64,000 nt of DNA, from the NCBI RefSeq assembly GCF_001620365.2, contig NZ_LQMT02000042.1:1-64000 (forward strand). The letters are read 5' to 3'. Made by a program: the position numbers and the translations under genes. The DNA is from Amycolatopsis keratiniphila subsp. keratiniphila. Lineage in GTDB: Bacteria; Actinomycetota; Actinomycetes; Mycobacteriales; Pseudonocardiaceae. The notes beneath the pieces are model-generated. The model was given only the letters and a program-made list of their open reading frames with translations. It made no database searches and had not been told where the DNA came from. Below are positions 55,159 through 63,467 of this stretch, piece after piece (the first letter of the stretch is position 1; each line of letters begins with the position of its first letter).

Positions 55159-55772
55159 TGATCCTCACCGCCCTCGAGTTCCTCGGCTTGATCGCGTTCG
55201 CCGCTTCGGGGGCGCTCGCGGCGGTGCGGTCCAGGTTGGACGTCTTCGGGGTCGTGGTCGTCGGGTTGACGACCGCGCTCGGTGGCGGGGTCATCCGCGA
55301 CGTCCTGCTCGGGATCACGCCGCCCACGACCCTGCGGACCTGGCCATATCTCGCGGTCTGCGGCGGGACCGCGCTGGTCGTGTTCGTCTTCCATCCGCAG
55401 ATCGCGAAGCTGCGGCGTGCGGTACTCCTCGCCGACGCGCTCGGGCTCGGGGTGTTCGCGACGGCGGGGACCACCATCGCGTTGAACGCGAGCGCCACTC
55501 CCTACGCGGCGTGCCTGATCGGCATGACGACGGGTATCGGTGGCGGCGCGGTGCGTGATCTCCTGCTGCGGGAAATCCCGCTCGTGCTGCGGAAGGAGAT
55601 CTACGCGGTCGCGGCGCTCGCGGGGGCCGTGCTCGTCGTGATCGGTCACGCTCTGCGACTGCCGCCGGGGCCGGTGACGGTGGTAGCAGCCGCCGCCGTC
55701 GTGGGGGTCCGGATGCTCGCTTTGTGGCGGAGATGGAACGCACCCGTTGCAAAAGGGCCTGAGACCGGCTGA
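55158..55772 (+). CDS. TRIC/UPF0126 family membrane channel
   Basis: The protein has 204 residues with six to seven transmembrane helices. It has the duplicated UPF0126 motif pairs: GLTTALGGGVIRDVLLG in the first repeat and GMTTGIGGGAVRDLLLREIP in the second. Prokaryotic members form trimeric cation channels. Its ATG shares one base with the stop of the regulator gene, so the two are cotranscribed. Confidence 0.9.
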   Translation: MILTALEFLGLIAFAASGALAAVRSRLDVFGVVVVGLTTALGGGVIRDVLLGITPPTTLRTWPYLAVCGGTALVVFVFHPQIAKLRRAVLLADALGLGVFATAGTTIALNASATPYAACLIGMTTGIGGGAVRDLLLREIPLVLRKEIYAVAALAGAVLVVIGHALRLPPGPVTVVAAAAVVGVRMLALWRRWNAPVAKGPETG

Positions 55773-55857
55773 AACGTCTTCTGGACTGCCGGATTTCCTT
55801 TGTTGGTTCTGTGTGTGTTCTTAGGCGAGTCTCAGCACTCTGCGTAAGACTGTCGCC

Positions 55858-56550
55858 ATGCGCATCCTCGTAGTGGACGACGACAGGGCCGTCCGTGAAT
55901 CACTCAGGCGATCCCTTGAGTTCAACGGCTACCAGGTGGAACTGGCCGGGGACGGCGCGCAGGCCCTGGAAGCGATCATCGCCAACAGACCCGACGCGAT
56001 GGTCCTCGACGTGATGATGCCGCGGCTCGACGGCCTGGAGGTCGCCCGGAGGCTGCGAAGCACCGGCGACGACCTGCCGATTCTCGTGCTGACCGCGCGG
56101 GACACCGTGTCCGACCGCGTCTCCGGCCTCGACGCCGGCGCGGACGACTACTTGCCGAAGCCCTTCGCGCTCGAAGAGCTGCTCGCGCGCCTTCGCGCGC
56201 TTCTGCGCCGCGCGATCCCGGATCCGCAGGCCGCCCAGAACGCCGAGGTCCTCTCGTTCGCCGACCTCACCTTGGACCCGGGGACGCGTGAGGTGCGCCG
56301 CGCCGGACGGGAGATCAGTCTCACCAGGACCGAATTCGCCCTGCTGGAGCTGTTCCTCTCGTACCCGAAGCACGTGCTGACCCGCAGCCGGATCCTGGAG
56401 GAAGTATGGGGATACGACTTCCCGACGTCGGGCAACGCGCTGGAGGTCTACGTCGGCTACTTGCGCCGAAAGACCGAGGCTGGGAGCGAACCGAGGCTGA
56501 TCCACACGGTGCGGGGAGTGGGCTACGTCCTGAGGGAAACCCCGCCGTGA
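55858..56550 (+). CDS. mprA: OmpR-type response regulator, MprA-like
   Basis: The protein has 230 residues. Receiver domain with VVDDD, phospho-Asp in AMVLDVMMP (~52) and Lys in YLPKPF (~103). The C-terminal winged helix (~135-228) ends HTVRGVGYVLRE. The kinase gene overlaps by a GTGA. The system with a PepD-like protease nearby matches the mycobacterial MprAB envelope-stress regulon, which controls sigma factors and the protease. The upstream region has a CTCAG element at 55831 that may be part of an autoregulatory box. Confidence 0.9.
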   Translation: MRILVVDDDRAVRESLRRSLEFNGYQVELAGDGAQALEAIIANRPDAMVLDVMMPRLDGLEVARRLRSTGDDLPILVLTARDTVSDRVSGLDAGADDYLPKPFALEELLARLRALLRRAIPDPQAAQNAEVLSFADLTLDPGTREVRRAGREISLTRTEFALLELFLSYPKHVLTRSRILEEVWGYDFPTSGNALEVYVGYLRRKTEAGSEPRLIHTVRGVGYVLRETPP

Positions 56551-57971
56551 CGGAGCCGGTGCCGGTCGTCGACGTGTCCGAAAAGGATCCGCGCGGCGAC
56601 CGCTGGGGCACGCGGCGCTTCTCGCTCCGCGGCCGGGTGACGCTGCTCGCGGCCGCTTCGGTGGCGGGCGCGGTGGCGCTGGTGTCGCTCGGCGCGTACC
56701 TCGTCGTGCGCGACAACCTCTACCAGCAGGTGGACGACAACCTGCTCGCCCGCGCGCAGGCCGCGGTCGAATCGCCGCAGGTGCAGACCGAACTGCAGCA
56801 GGTCCCCGGTGCCTTCCTGGCCAGCGCGGACCTGCAGATCGGCCAGCTGACGGTGGGGCAGAAGGTGCGGCTGACCTATCCGCAGTCCGGCAGCCGCCCG
56901 CCGTACGGCGACGACGAGATCGCCGTCGCCTCCGGGGACAAGGCGTTCTCCCTGCGCACCGACCCGAAGACCGACAGCCGGGTCGTCGCCCTCCCGCAGG
57001 GCGCCGGTCAGGCGATGGTGCTCGCCCAGTCGCTCGGCCCGACCAAGCGCACCCTGAACGAGCTTTCCGTGGTCCTGTTCCTGATCGGCGGCGCCGGGAT
57101 CCTGGTCGCCGCGGCCGCGGGAACGGCCGTCGCGAGAGCGGGGCTGAGGCCGGTCGACCGGCTCACGTCGGCGGCGGAACGCGTCGCCACCACGGGTGAC
57201 CTGCGGCCGATCCCGGTCAGCGGCGACGACGAACTCGCCCGCCTCACCCAAAGCTTCAACACGATGCTGGGCACGGTCGCCGAATCGCAGGAACGCCAAC
57301 GACAGCTCGTCGCGGACGCCGGACACGAACTCCGCACCCCGCTGACGTCGCTGCGGACGAACCTGGAGCTCCTCTTGTCCGCGAGCAGGCCGGGCGCTCG
57401 GACACTGTCCGACGAGGACCGCAGCGACATCGAGGCCGACATCCGCGGCCAGCTCGACGAGCTGACCCAGCTGATCGGTGACCTCGTCGAGCTCGCGCGC
57501 CAGGACGAGCCGCGGATCGAGCACGAGCGGGTCGAGATGGTCGACGTCGTCGAGCGCGCGCTGGATCGGGCACGCCGTCGCGCGGGCGAGATCGAGTTCG
57601 ACGTCTCGCTCCAGCCGTGGGTGCTGACCGGCGACACCAGCGCATTGGAACGCGCGGTGCTGAACCTGCTGGACAACGCGGTGAAGTTCTCGCCGGAGGG
57701 GTCGACGGTCGGGGTCCGGCTGTACCCGGTCGGCGACGGCACGGCGGTGCTCGAAGTCGAGGACTCCGGGCCGGGGATCGCCGACGAGGACCTGCCGAAG
57801 GTGTTCGACCGCTTCTACCGCTCGTCCGAGGCGCGGACGCTGCCCGGTTCCGGGCTCGGCCTGGCCATCGTCCAGCACGCGGCGCAGCGGCACGGCGGCG
57901 ACGTCTACGCGGGCCGCGCGTCCACCGGCGGCGCGTTGATGACCTTGCGGCTCCCGGGAGCCCCGGCCTGA
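56547..57971 (+). CDS. mprB: Sensor histidine kinase, MprB-like
   Basis: The kinase has 474 residues from GTG 56547 (GTGA overlap); the frame is open further upstream as shadow. Two transmembrane helices (~30-52 and ~178-200) flank an extracytoplasmic sensor. A HAMP domain follows, then a DHp box with phospho-acceptor His in DAGHELRTPLTSL, and a HATPase with N box (LLDNAVKFS), G1 (DSGPGI) and G2 (GSGLGLAIV). It should phosphorylate MprA in response to envelope stress. Confidence 0.92.
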   Translation: MTEPVPVVDVSEKDPRGDRWGTRRFSLRGRVTLLAAASVAGAVALVSLGAYLVVRDNLYQQVDDNLLARAQAAVESPQVQTELQQVPGAFLASADLQIGQLTVGQKVRLTYPQSGSRPPYGDDEIAVASGDKAFSLRTDPKTDSRVVALPQGAGQAMVLAQSLGPTKRTLNELSVVLFLIGGAGILVAAAAGTAVARAGLRPVDRLTSAAERVATTGDLRPIPVSGDDELARLTQSFNTMLGTVAESQERQRQLVADAGHELRTPLTSLRTNLELLLSASRPGARTLSDEDRSDIEADIRGQLDELTQLIGDLVELARQDEPRIEHERVEMVDVVERALDRARRRAGEIEFDVSLQPWVLTGDTSALERAVLNLLDNAVKFSPEGSTVGVRLYPVGDGTAVLEVEDSGPGIADEDLPKVFDRFYRSSEARTLPGSGLGLAIVQHAAQRHGGDVYAGRASTGGALMTLRLPGAPA

Positions 57972-57993
57972 CGGGTGATTACTCTGACGGGTG

Positions 57994-58500
57994 ATGAGCA
58001 CCGAGAACGCGCCTGAGCCGCCGCCCCGCCGTCTGCTGTGGACACTGCTGGTGGCCGCGGTGCTGCTGGCCGCGGACCAGCTGACCAAATGGTGGGCCGT
58101 CGACGCCCTCACCGGCCACCCGCCGATCCCGGTGATCGGCGACTTCATCCGGTTCCGGCTGCTCTACAACCCGGGCGCGGCGTTCTCGCTGGGCGCGAAC
58201 TCCACCTGGATCTTCGCGATCCTGGCCGCGGTCGCGGTGGTCGCGCTGCTGTGGATCTCGCGCAAGGTCCGTTCGGCGGGCTGGGCGATCTCGCTCGGGC
58301 TGCTGCTCGGCGGCGCGACGACACATCTGGGCGACCGCCTGTTCCGCGAGCCCGGCTTCGCGCGCGGTCACGTCGTCGACTTCATCGACTACAACGGCTG
58401 GTTCGTCGGGAACGTCGCCGACATCGCACTGTTCTTCGGCGCGGTCTCGCTTTTCGTGCTGAGCTTCCGCGGCGTCCCGATCGAGGGCGTCAAGGAGTAA
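57994..58500 (+). CDS. lspA: Lipoprotein signal peptidase LspA
   Basis: The enzyme has 168 residues with four transmembrane helices. It cleaves signal peptides of diacylglyceryl-modified prolipoproteins. Family motifs: AADQLTKWW, LLYNPGAAF, the DRL..GHVVDFID motif and NVADIALFFG, whose two Asp form the catalytic pair. ATG 57994 is preferred over a GTG three bases earlier. It is placed 22 bases after mprB. Confidence 0.93.
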   Translation: MSTENAPEPPPRRLLWTLLVAAVLLAADQLTKWWAVDALTGHPPIPVIGDFIRFRLLYNPGAAFSLGANSTWIFAILAAVAVVALLWISRKVRSAGWAISLGLLLGGATTHLGDRLFREPGFARGHVVDFIDYNGWFVGNVADIALFFGAVSLFVLSFRGVPIEGVKE

Positions 58501-58861
58501 CGAGACAGAACTCGTTCCCTTCCGGATCCGCGAGCACGACCAACCCGCCTTCGGGTTGTGCGAGTACGCGCGCGCCCAAGGCGACGAGCCGTTCGACGCT
58601 GTCTCCGGTCAGATCCAGATGCACGCGGTTCTTGACGACCTTGGATTCCGGCACCAGGTTGAAGAAGAGCCGTGGGCCCGACGCCGCTTCGACCAACACC
58701 GAGGGGTCCTCTTCGGGACCGGAAAACCCCAGCGAACGAAGGCGATCAAGCTCTTCTTCGTCATAGGGTGCGACTTCGTAACCGTCGAGCGCGGCCGCCC
58801 AGAAACGGGCGAGCGAAGCGGGATGCCGGCAGTCGAAGACGACGTCGCGAAGCCTGGCCAT
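58490..58861 (-). CDS. VOC superfamily (glyoxalase-like) protein
   Basis: The protein has 123 residues, a single vicinal-oxygen-chelate domain of the glyoxalase/bleomycin-resistance type: VVFDCRHPASLARFWAAAL, RLFFNLVPESKVVKNRVHLDL, then VLADPEGNEFCLV. The family also includes non-enzymatic binding proteins; the ligand is unknown. It is convergent with lspA, overlapping its 3' end by 11 bases. Confidence 0.85.
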   Translation of the reverse strand: MARLRDVVFDCRHPASLARFWAAALDGYEVAPYDEEELDRLRSLGFSGPEEDPSVLVEAASGPRLFFNLVPESKVVKNRVHLDLTGDSVERLVALGARVLAQPEGGLVVLADPEGNEFCLVTP

Positions 58862-58943
58862 GGCCTCATGGTGGCAGGTCGCTCGGCTCGTCGCGCCATG
58901 TTCGATCGCGTAGGATTTTGTGTAGTTGATCCAGGGAGGATTC

Positions 58944-59744
58944 GTGCTCGCGCGGCAGCGACAGGCGGTGATCCTCGAGGAGGCGCGCCGGACCGGGGCG
59001 GTCCGGGTCAGCGATCTCGTCGTGAAGCTCGGCGTTTCCGATATGACGGTGCGCCGCGACCTCGACGTGCTCGCGAGCCGCGGCCTGGTCGAGAAGGTCT
59101 ACGGCGGCGCCACCTCCATCGTCGGCAAGAGCACCGACGAACCCGGTTTCGAGGCCAAATCCGTGCGCCAGCGCGCGCAGAAGGAGGCCATCGCCGCCCT
59201 CGCGGCCGGGCTGGCCCGGCCGGGCACCGCGATCGGCATCTCCGCCGGCACGACCACTTGGACGCTGGCCAGGGCGCTCGACGAGGTCCCCGGCCTGACG
59301 ATCGTCACGAACTCCATCCAGGTCGCCGACGTGCTGCGCGGCGCGAACCAGCCGGATCGCACGGTCGTCCTCACCGGCGGTGTCCGCACCCCGTCGGACG
59401 CGCTGGTCGGTCCGGTCGCCGTGCAGAGCCTGCGGTCGCTGCACCTGGACGTCGTCTTCCTCGGCGTGCACGGGATGGCCGACGGCCCCGGCTTCACCAC
59501 GCCGAACCTCACCGAATCCGAGACCGACCGCGCGCTGGTCGAAGCGGGCCGCAAGCTGGTCGTGCTGGCCGACCACACCAAATGGGGCATCGTCGGGATC
59601 TCCACCATCGCCGGGCTCGAAGAGGCCGACGTCGTCGTCTCGGACGACGGTTTGTCCGACAACGCAAGGGAAACGCTCACCGAGCAGGCGGGTGAGCTGA
59701 TGATCGCCGAAACGGCGGAGGCGGCTGAGGCCGAAGAAGCCTGA
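58944..59744 (+). CDS. DeoR/GlpR-type transcription regulator
   Basis: The regulator has 266 residues from GTG 58944, which follows AGGGAGG. The N-terminal winged HTH is typical (RVSDLVVKLGVSDMTVRRDLDVLASRGLVEKVYGGA). The C-terminal DeoRC sugar-phosphate sensor contains GISAGTTTWTLARAL, TIVTNSIQVADVL and VLADHTKWG. It usually represses sugar or nucleoside catabolism genes; none lies next to it here. Confidence 0.9.
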   Translation: MLARQRQAVILEEARRTGAVRVSDLVVKLGVSDMTVRRDLDVLASRGLVEKVYGGATSIVGKSTDEPGFEAKSVRQRAQKEAIAALAAGLARPGTAIGISAGTTTWTLARALDEVPGLTIVTNSIQVADVLRGANQPDRTVVLTGGVRTPSDALVGPVAVQSLRSLHLDVVFLGVHGMADGPGFTTPNLTESETDRALVEAGRKLVVLADHTKWGIVGISTIAGLEEADVVVSDDGLSDNARETLTEQAGELMIAETAEAAEAEEA

Positions 59745-59801
59745 TAAGCAGCGCGCCACCCCCTGACGGGGCCATACTTCATGTGCGATGCACAGCTTTG
59801 G

Positions 59802-59821
59802 CTCAGGAACCTCTCAGGACC
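59802..59821 (+). promoter_or_regulatory. MprA-box-like direct repeat before pepD
   Basis: CTCAGGAAC (59802-59810) is repeated as CTCAGGACC (59813-59821) at 11-bp period, about one helix turn, the arrangement bound by OmpR-type dimers. It ends 18 bases before the pepD start. In mycobacteria MprA binds loosely conserved direct repeats before pepD, so this is the likely link to the MprAB system here. Confidence 0.55.
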
Positions 59822-59839
59822 ATCCCGCAAGGTGAAGAC

Positions 59840-61273
59840 ATGACCGAGAACGACGCCGAGAAGGCGCGGCCCGCCGGCGATCGGCCGGACGCGGAGCAGA
59901 GCGCGAACTGGGCGGCTCAGCCCGCGCCGCAACAGCCCGACGCGACCGGCCTCGGCGGCCGTGCCACTCCGCACACCGGAGCGCAGCAGGCCTACCCCGC
60001 GGAGCAGCAGCAGTACAACCCGTGGTCGCCTCAGGCCCAGACGCAGGCCCAGCAGACCCAGACCCAGCAGACACAGGAGCAGCAGGCGCAGGGCCAGTAC
60101 ACCCAGGGCCACCAGATCCCCGGCCAGCAGACGCCGTTCACCCAGCCGGGTCCGTCGGTGTACGCGGTCCCGCAGCAGCGCCAGGCGCAGAAGTCCACCT
60201 CGGGCAAGCTGCTCGCCGGTGTCGCGGCGATCGCGCTCGTCGTCGGCGGTGTCGCGGGCGGCACGGTCGGCTACCTGACCGGCGACGGGTCCGGTGGCTC
60301 CGCCGTGAACGCGCTCGACGCGCCGAAGCCCGCCCAGCAGACGGGCAACCTGCCCGCCGGTTCGGTCGAATCCGTGGCGCAGAAGCTGTCGCCGAGCGTG
60401 GTCGAGCTGCAGGTTTCCGGCCGGTCGGGTGCGGGCGAGGGTTCCGGCTTCGTGCTCAGCACCGACGGTTACGTGCTGACCAACAACCACGTCGTCGAGG
60501 TCGCCGCCGGTGGCGGGCAGATCCAGGCGGTGTTCCAGGACGGCAAGAAGGGCACCGCGACCGTCGTCGGCCGCGACCCCACGACGGATATCGCAGTGGT
60601 GAAGGTCAGCGGTGTCAGCGGCCTGACCCCGGTGGAGCTCGGCCGGTCCGACGACCTGCGGGTCGGCCAGCCGGTGGTCGCCATCGGTTCGCCGTTCGAG
60701 CTGACGGGCACGGTCACTTCGGGCATCGTCAGCGCGCTGAACCGGCCGGTGAGCGCCGGTGGCAACGGCGACCAGACCACGGTGATGTCGGCGGTGCAGA
60801 CCGACGCGGCGATCAACCCCGGTAACTCGGGCGGCCCGCTCGCGAACATGGCCGGCCAGGTCATCGGCATCAACTCGGCGATCTACAGCCCGAAGTCCGC
60901 GCAGGGCCAGGGCGGTGAGACCGGCGGCAACGTCGGCATCGGCTTCGCGATCCCGATCGACCAGGCGCGCCGCACGGCCGACGACATCATCAACACCGGC
61001 CAGGCGACGCAGACCTTCATCGGCGCGCGAGTGCAGACGGCGCCGACCGGCGGAGCGCAGCTCGGTGAGATCTCGCCGGGCAGCCCCGCGGAGAAGGCGG
61101 GCCTCAAATCCGGCGACGTCGTGACGAAGCTGGACGACCGGTCGATCCCCAACGCGGACGCGCTCGTCGCCGAGATCCGCACCAGGGCGCCGAACGACAA
61201 GGTGAAGTTCACCCTCAGCGGTGACAAGGTCATCGAGGTGACCCTCGGCGGCCAGCCCGTCACGCCGAACTAA
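59840..61273 (+). CDS. pepD: PepD/HtrA-like membrane-anchored serine protease
   Basis: The protein has 477 residues from ATG 59840, after AAGGTGAAG. A ~105-residue cytoplasmic N-terminus, rich in Gln and Pro, precedes one transmembrane helix (LLAGVAAIALVVGGVAGG). Then comes an extracellular trypsin-like domain with catalytic His in TNNHVVE, Asp in TTDIAVVKV and Ser in GNSGGPL, and a C-terminal PDZ domain (LGEISPGSPAEKAGLKSGD). It degrades misfolded envelope proteins and in mycobacteria belongs to the MprAB stress response. Confidence 0.92.
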   Translation: MTENDAEKARPAGDRPDAEQSANWAAQPAPQQPDATGLGGRATPHTGAQQAYPAEQQQYNPWSPQAQTQAQQTQTQQTQEQQAQGQYTQGHQIPGQQTPFTQPGPSVYAVPQQRQAQKSTSGKLLAGVAAIALVVGGVAGGTVGYLTGDGSGGSAVNALDAPKPAQQTGNLPAGSVESVAQKLSPSVVELQVSGRSGAGEGSGFVLSTDGYVLTNNHVVEVAAGGGQIQAVFQDGKKGTATVVGRDPTTDIAVVKVSGVSGLTPVELGRSDDLRVGQPVVAIGSPFELTGTVTSGIVSALNRPVSAGGNGDQTTVMSAVQTDAAINPGNSGGPLANMAGQVIGINSAIYSPKSAQGQGGETGGNVGIGFAIPIDQARRTADDIINTGQATQTFIGARVQTAPTGGAQLGEISPGSPAEKAGLKSGDVVTKLDDRSIPNADALVAEIRTRAPNDKVKFTLSGDKVIEVTLGGQPVTPN

Positions 61274-61279
61274 GAGACG

Positions 61280-61302
61280 CTCGGCCGCGGTGCGCGGCCG
61301 AG
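61280..61302. terminator. 10-bp perfect hairpin after pepD
   Basis: CTCGGCCGCG and CGCGGCCGAG form a perfect 10-bp stem with a 3-base loop, 7 bases after the pepD stop. There is no U-run. It may act as a terminator or RNA-stabilising hairpin. Confidence 0.55.
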
Positions 61303-61342
61303 ACCAGCTCCGGCTCGAACCCCCAGCGGGCCGGACCCAAGA

Positions 61343-61389
61343 GGCCACGTGCGACCGGCTGCCAATCCCGGTCGCGCGTGGCCCCTTTT
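61343..61389. terminator. Rho-independent terminator between convergent genes
   Basis: A 16-base stem, GGCCACGTGCGACCGG with CCGGTCGCGCGTGGCC (one G-T pair), and a 9-base loop is followed by CCTTTTA on the plus strand. It ends the pepD transcript and touches the stop codon of the convergent membrane protein gene. Confidence 0.8.
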
Positions 61390-61798
61390 ACTGCGTCTTA
61401 CGCCTGAGGACCACGGCCACGAGCACACCGAGCCAGACGACCGCCACGGTGACGAGCAGTCCGGTGACGGTGTCGGCGTCGTGCAGGCCCGGGTTCCGCG
61501 CGCCGCCGAAAGGCCGCCACAGCAACGGGAACGCGAGCAGCGTCAGCACACCGGTGAGCACCGCGCCCGTTTTGACCGGGGTCTTCCACCGGTCCGGAAG
61601 GAACCTGCTCAGCGTGAAACCCACGGCACCGACCAGCGGGGCGATCAGCAGGTCGTGGACCAGCGGACCGCCGGCGAGCCAGCCGAGCGTCCCGAGGACG
61701 TCCGGGCGCAGCGGGAACGCGTACTCGGCGAACAGCACCGCGCCCCACGCGAGCGCGGCGAGGCCGGGCAGGAACAGCAGTAGCCGCAACGTCTTCAC
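61388..61798 (-). CDS. Small integral membrane protein
   Basis: The protein has 136 residues with four predicted transmembrane helices and no recognised family. GTG 61798 overlaps the stop of the molybdopterin oxidoreductase gene (GTGA), so it is probably translated with it and may be a membrane partner or quinol-linked component. A longer frame reaching upstream is a shadow. Confidence 0.7.
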   Translation of the reverse strand: MKTLRLLLFLPGLAALAWGAVLFAEYAFPLRPDVLGTLGWLAGGPLVHDLLIAPLVGAVGFTLSRFLPDRWKTPVKTGAVLTGVLTLLAFPLLWRPFGGARNPGLHDADTVTGLLVTVAVVWLGVLVAVVLRRKTQ

Positions 61799-62862
61799 AG
61801 CGTCTCCAAACGGGCGACCCATTTCGTCTGCAGGACACCGGGCCGGTTCGGGGCGATGATCCGGCACGGGAAGCCGTGGTCGGCGTCGAGCACCTCACCG
61901 TTGAGTTCCAGAGCCAGCAGGGTGAGTTCGTCCGCGGTGTGCTCGCCGGGGAGATCGCTGATCCCGTACGGTCCCGCCTTCTCCAACGAGAACACGCGGA
62001 CCGGCGTGCCCGGTGTGCTTCCGGCGTGCCGCAGCAGCTCCGGCAGGGAGACGCCGCTCCAGTGCGCGGACTCGCTCCATCCCTCGACGCACGCGATCGG
62101 CAGTTCGGCCGAAGTCCTCGGCAGGGCGCGGAGTTCGTCCAGCGAATAGGTTTTGGTGCCGCTCGCGGTGACCACCGAGAGCCGCCAGTTCGGGTCTCTC
62201 GCCGTGTCCAGGACACCGGCGGCTTCGGCGGTCCGGTTCACCGGCAACCCCTGCGGTCCCCTTCCGCTCCGCCAGGACAGCCCGGAAACGTTACGCAGCA
62301 ACGGGACCGTCGCTCCGGCCGTCGCCACGACGGCGACCCCCGCGGCCAGCCAGGTCGTCCGGAGGAAGGCTCGCCGCGACGGTTCGGGCTTCGTCGTGAG
62401 CGAACGGCGGACGACGGGGAGTTTTACCGCGATGTGCACCAGGATCGAGCCGATCGCCACCCACGCGACCGCGTAGTGCAGTTGCGGGAAGTAGAAGTTC
62501 CACGGATAGTTCTGCGCGACGTTGAACAGGCCGGTGACGAGTTCGAAGAACGCGGCCGCGGAAAGCACGAGGATCGACAGGCGTTCGAGCGCGTGCGGCA
62601 GCGACCGGATCACCGGCCGCTCGAAGAGTTTCGGGTAGACACTCCAGAGTTTGGCCAGCAGCAAGGGAATCGACGCGATCCCGGAGAGCACGTGCGTGCC
62701 CTGGGTGACCCGGTACAGCCAGACCGGGCGGCTCGGCCAGCCGAACCACGACGGCGGATGCTGGATGAGATGGCTGATCAGGCCGGTGACGAAACACAGG
62801 GTGAACGTGACGGCGAGGGCGAGCCCGATCCGGGACGTCACGCGCTCAGAAGGCGTGTTCAT
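61795..62862 (-). CDS. Molybdopterin-dependent oxidoreductase with membrane domain
   Basis: The protein has 355 residues from ATG 62862 (ATGA overlap). The N-terminal ~170 residues have about four to five transmembrane helices with several His residues (SHLIQH, TQGTHVL, LHYAVAW, ILVHIAVK), a cytochrome b561/DUF4405-like part. A sulfite-oxidase-type molybdopterin domain follows (~215-350): SLDELRALPRTS, IACVEGW with the Mo-ligand Cys, and SLEKAGPYG. The fusion suggests membrane electron transfer from an exported substrate oxidation or to a reductase; the substrate is unknown. Confidence 0.82.
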   Translation of the reverse strand: MNTPSERVTSRIGLALAVTFTLCFVTGLISHLIQHPPSWFGWPSRPVWLYRVTQGTHVLSGIASIPLLLAKLWSVYPKLFERPVIRSLPHALERLSILVLSAAAFFELVTGLFNVAQNYPWNFYFPQLHYAVAWVAIGSILVHIAVKLPVVRRSLTTKPEPSRRAFLRTTWLAAGVAVVATAGATVPLLRNVSGLSWRSGRGPQGLPVNRTAEAAGVLDTARDPNWRLSVVTASGTKTYSLDELRALPRTSAELPIACVEGWSESAHWSGVSLPELLRHAGSTPGTPVRVFSLEKAGPYGISDLPGEHTADELTLLALELNGEVLDADHGFPCRIIAPNRPGVLQTKWVARLETL

Positions 62863-63467
62863 GCTTTCTCCAGGCAGGCGAACCAGCGGTGGCCGTGGCT
62901 GGTGGACCAGGCGACGCGGAACGCGGTGCGGGCGGCGAGGTCCGCGATCGCCTCGACACCGACCCACGCCCAGGTGAACCAGGCGCCGTCCTCGGGCCGC
63001 AGCCGCACCCGGTCCTGGCGGACACCGCGGCCGGGCGGGTCGAGTTCGACGAGCACGGTCCCGCTCTCGGTGAGCAGTTCCGCCATCCGCGTCAGGAGGC
63101 GGTGCGGATCGCCGCCGATGCCGATGTTCCCGTCGGCGAGCAGGACATGCCGCCAGCGTCCTTCGCCGGGGAGCCGGTCGAAGACGTCGCGATGGAGCGC
63201 GGCGGCGCCCCGGCCGTGGGTGAGTCGCACGGCGGTGGCGGAGATGTCGACGCCGAGCGAGGCGACGCCGCGTTCGGACAGCGCGGCGGTGAGCCTGCCG
63301 GGGCCGCAGCCGACGTCGAGAGTCGGGCCGTCGCAGGCGTCGAGGAGGACTTCGTCGCCCTCGCAGGGGATGGCCGTCCAGCGGTCCACCGGTAGGTCGA
63401 CACGTTCGCCGGTCGCCAGTTCCAGCCAGCAGCGGTGGCCGAGCAGGCCGCGGTCGAAGGCGGTCAC
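62859..63467 (-). CDS. Class I SAM-dependent methyltransferase
   Basis: The enzyme has 202 residues from GTG 63467. It has motif I LDVGCGPGRLTAAL, the acidic end of strand 2 in LGVDISATAVRL, and a later HVLLADGNIGIGGD block. It is a small soluble methyltransferase of unknown substrate. It overlaps both neighbours by four bases, in an operon with the DUF2064 protein and the molybdopterin enzyme. Confidence 0.85.
   Translation of the reverse strand: MTAFDRGLLGHRCWLELATGERVDLPVDRWTAIPCEGDEVLLDACDGPTLDVGCGPGRLTAALSERGVASLGVDISATAVRLTHGRGAAALHRDVFDRLPGEGRWRHVLLADGNIGIGGDPHRLLTRMAELLTESGTVLVELDPPGRGVRQDRVRLRPEDGAWFTWAWVGVEAIADLAARTAFRVAWSTSHGHRWFACLEKA

Noticed and set aside
59099..61348. 749-codon open frame on the minus strand over the DeoR and pepD genes
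   Set aside because: It is the shadow of two strongly supported genes and has no motif of its own.
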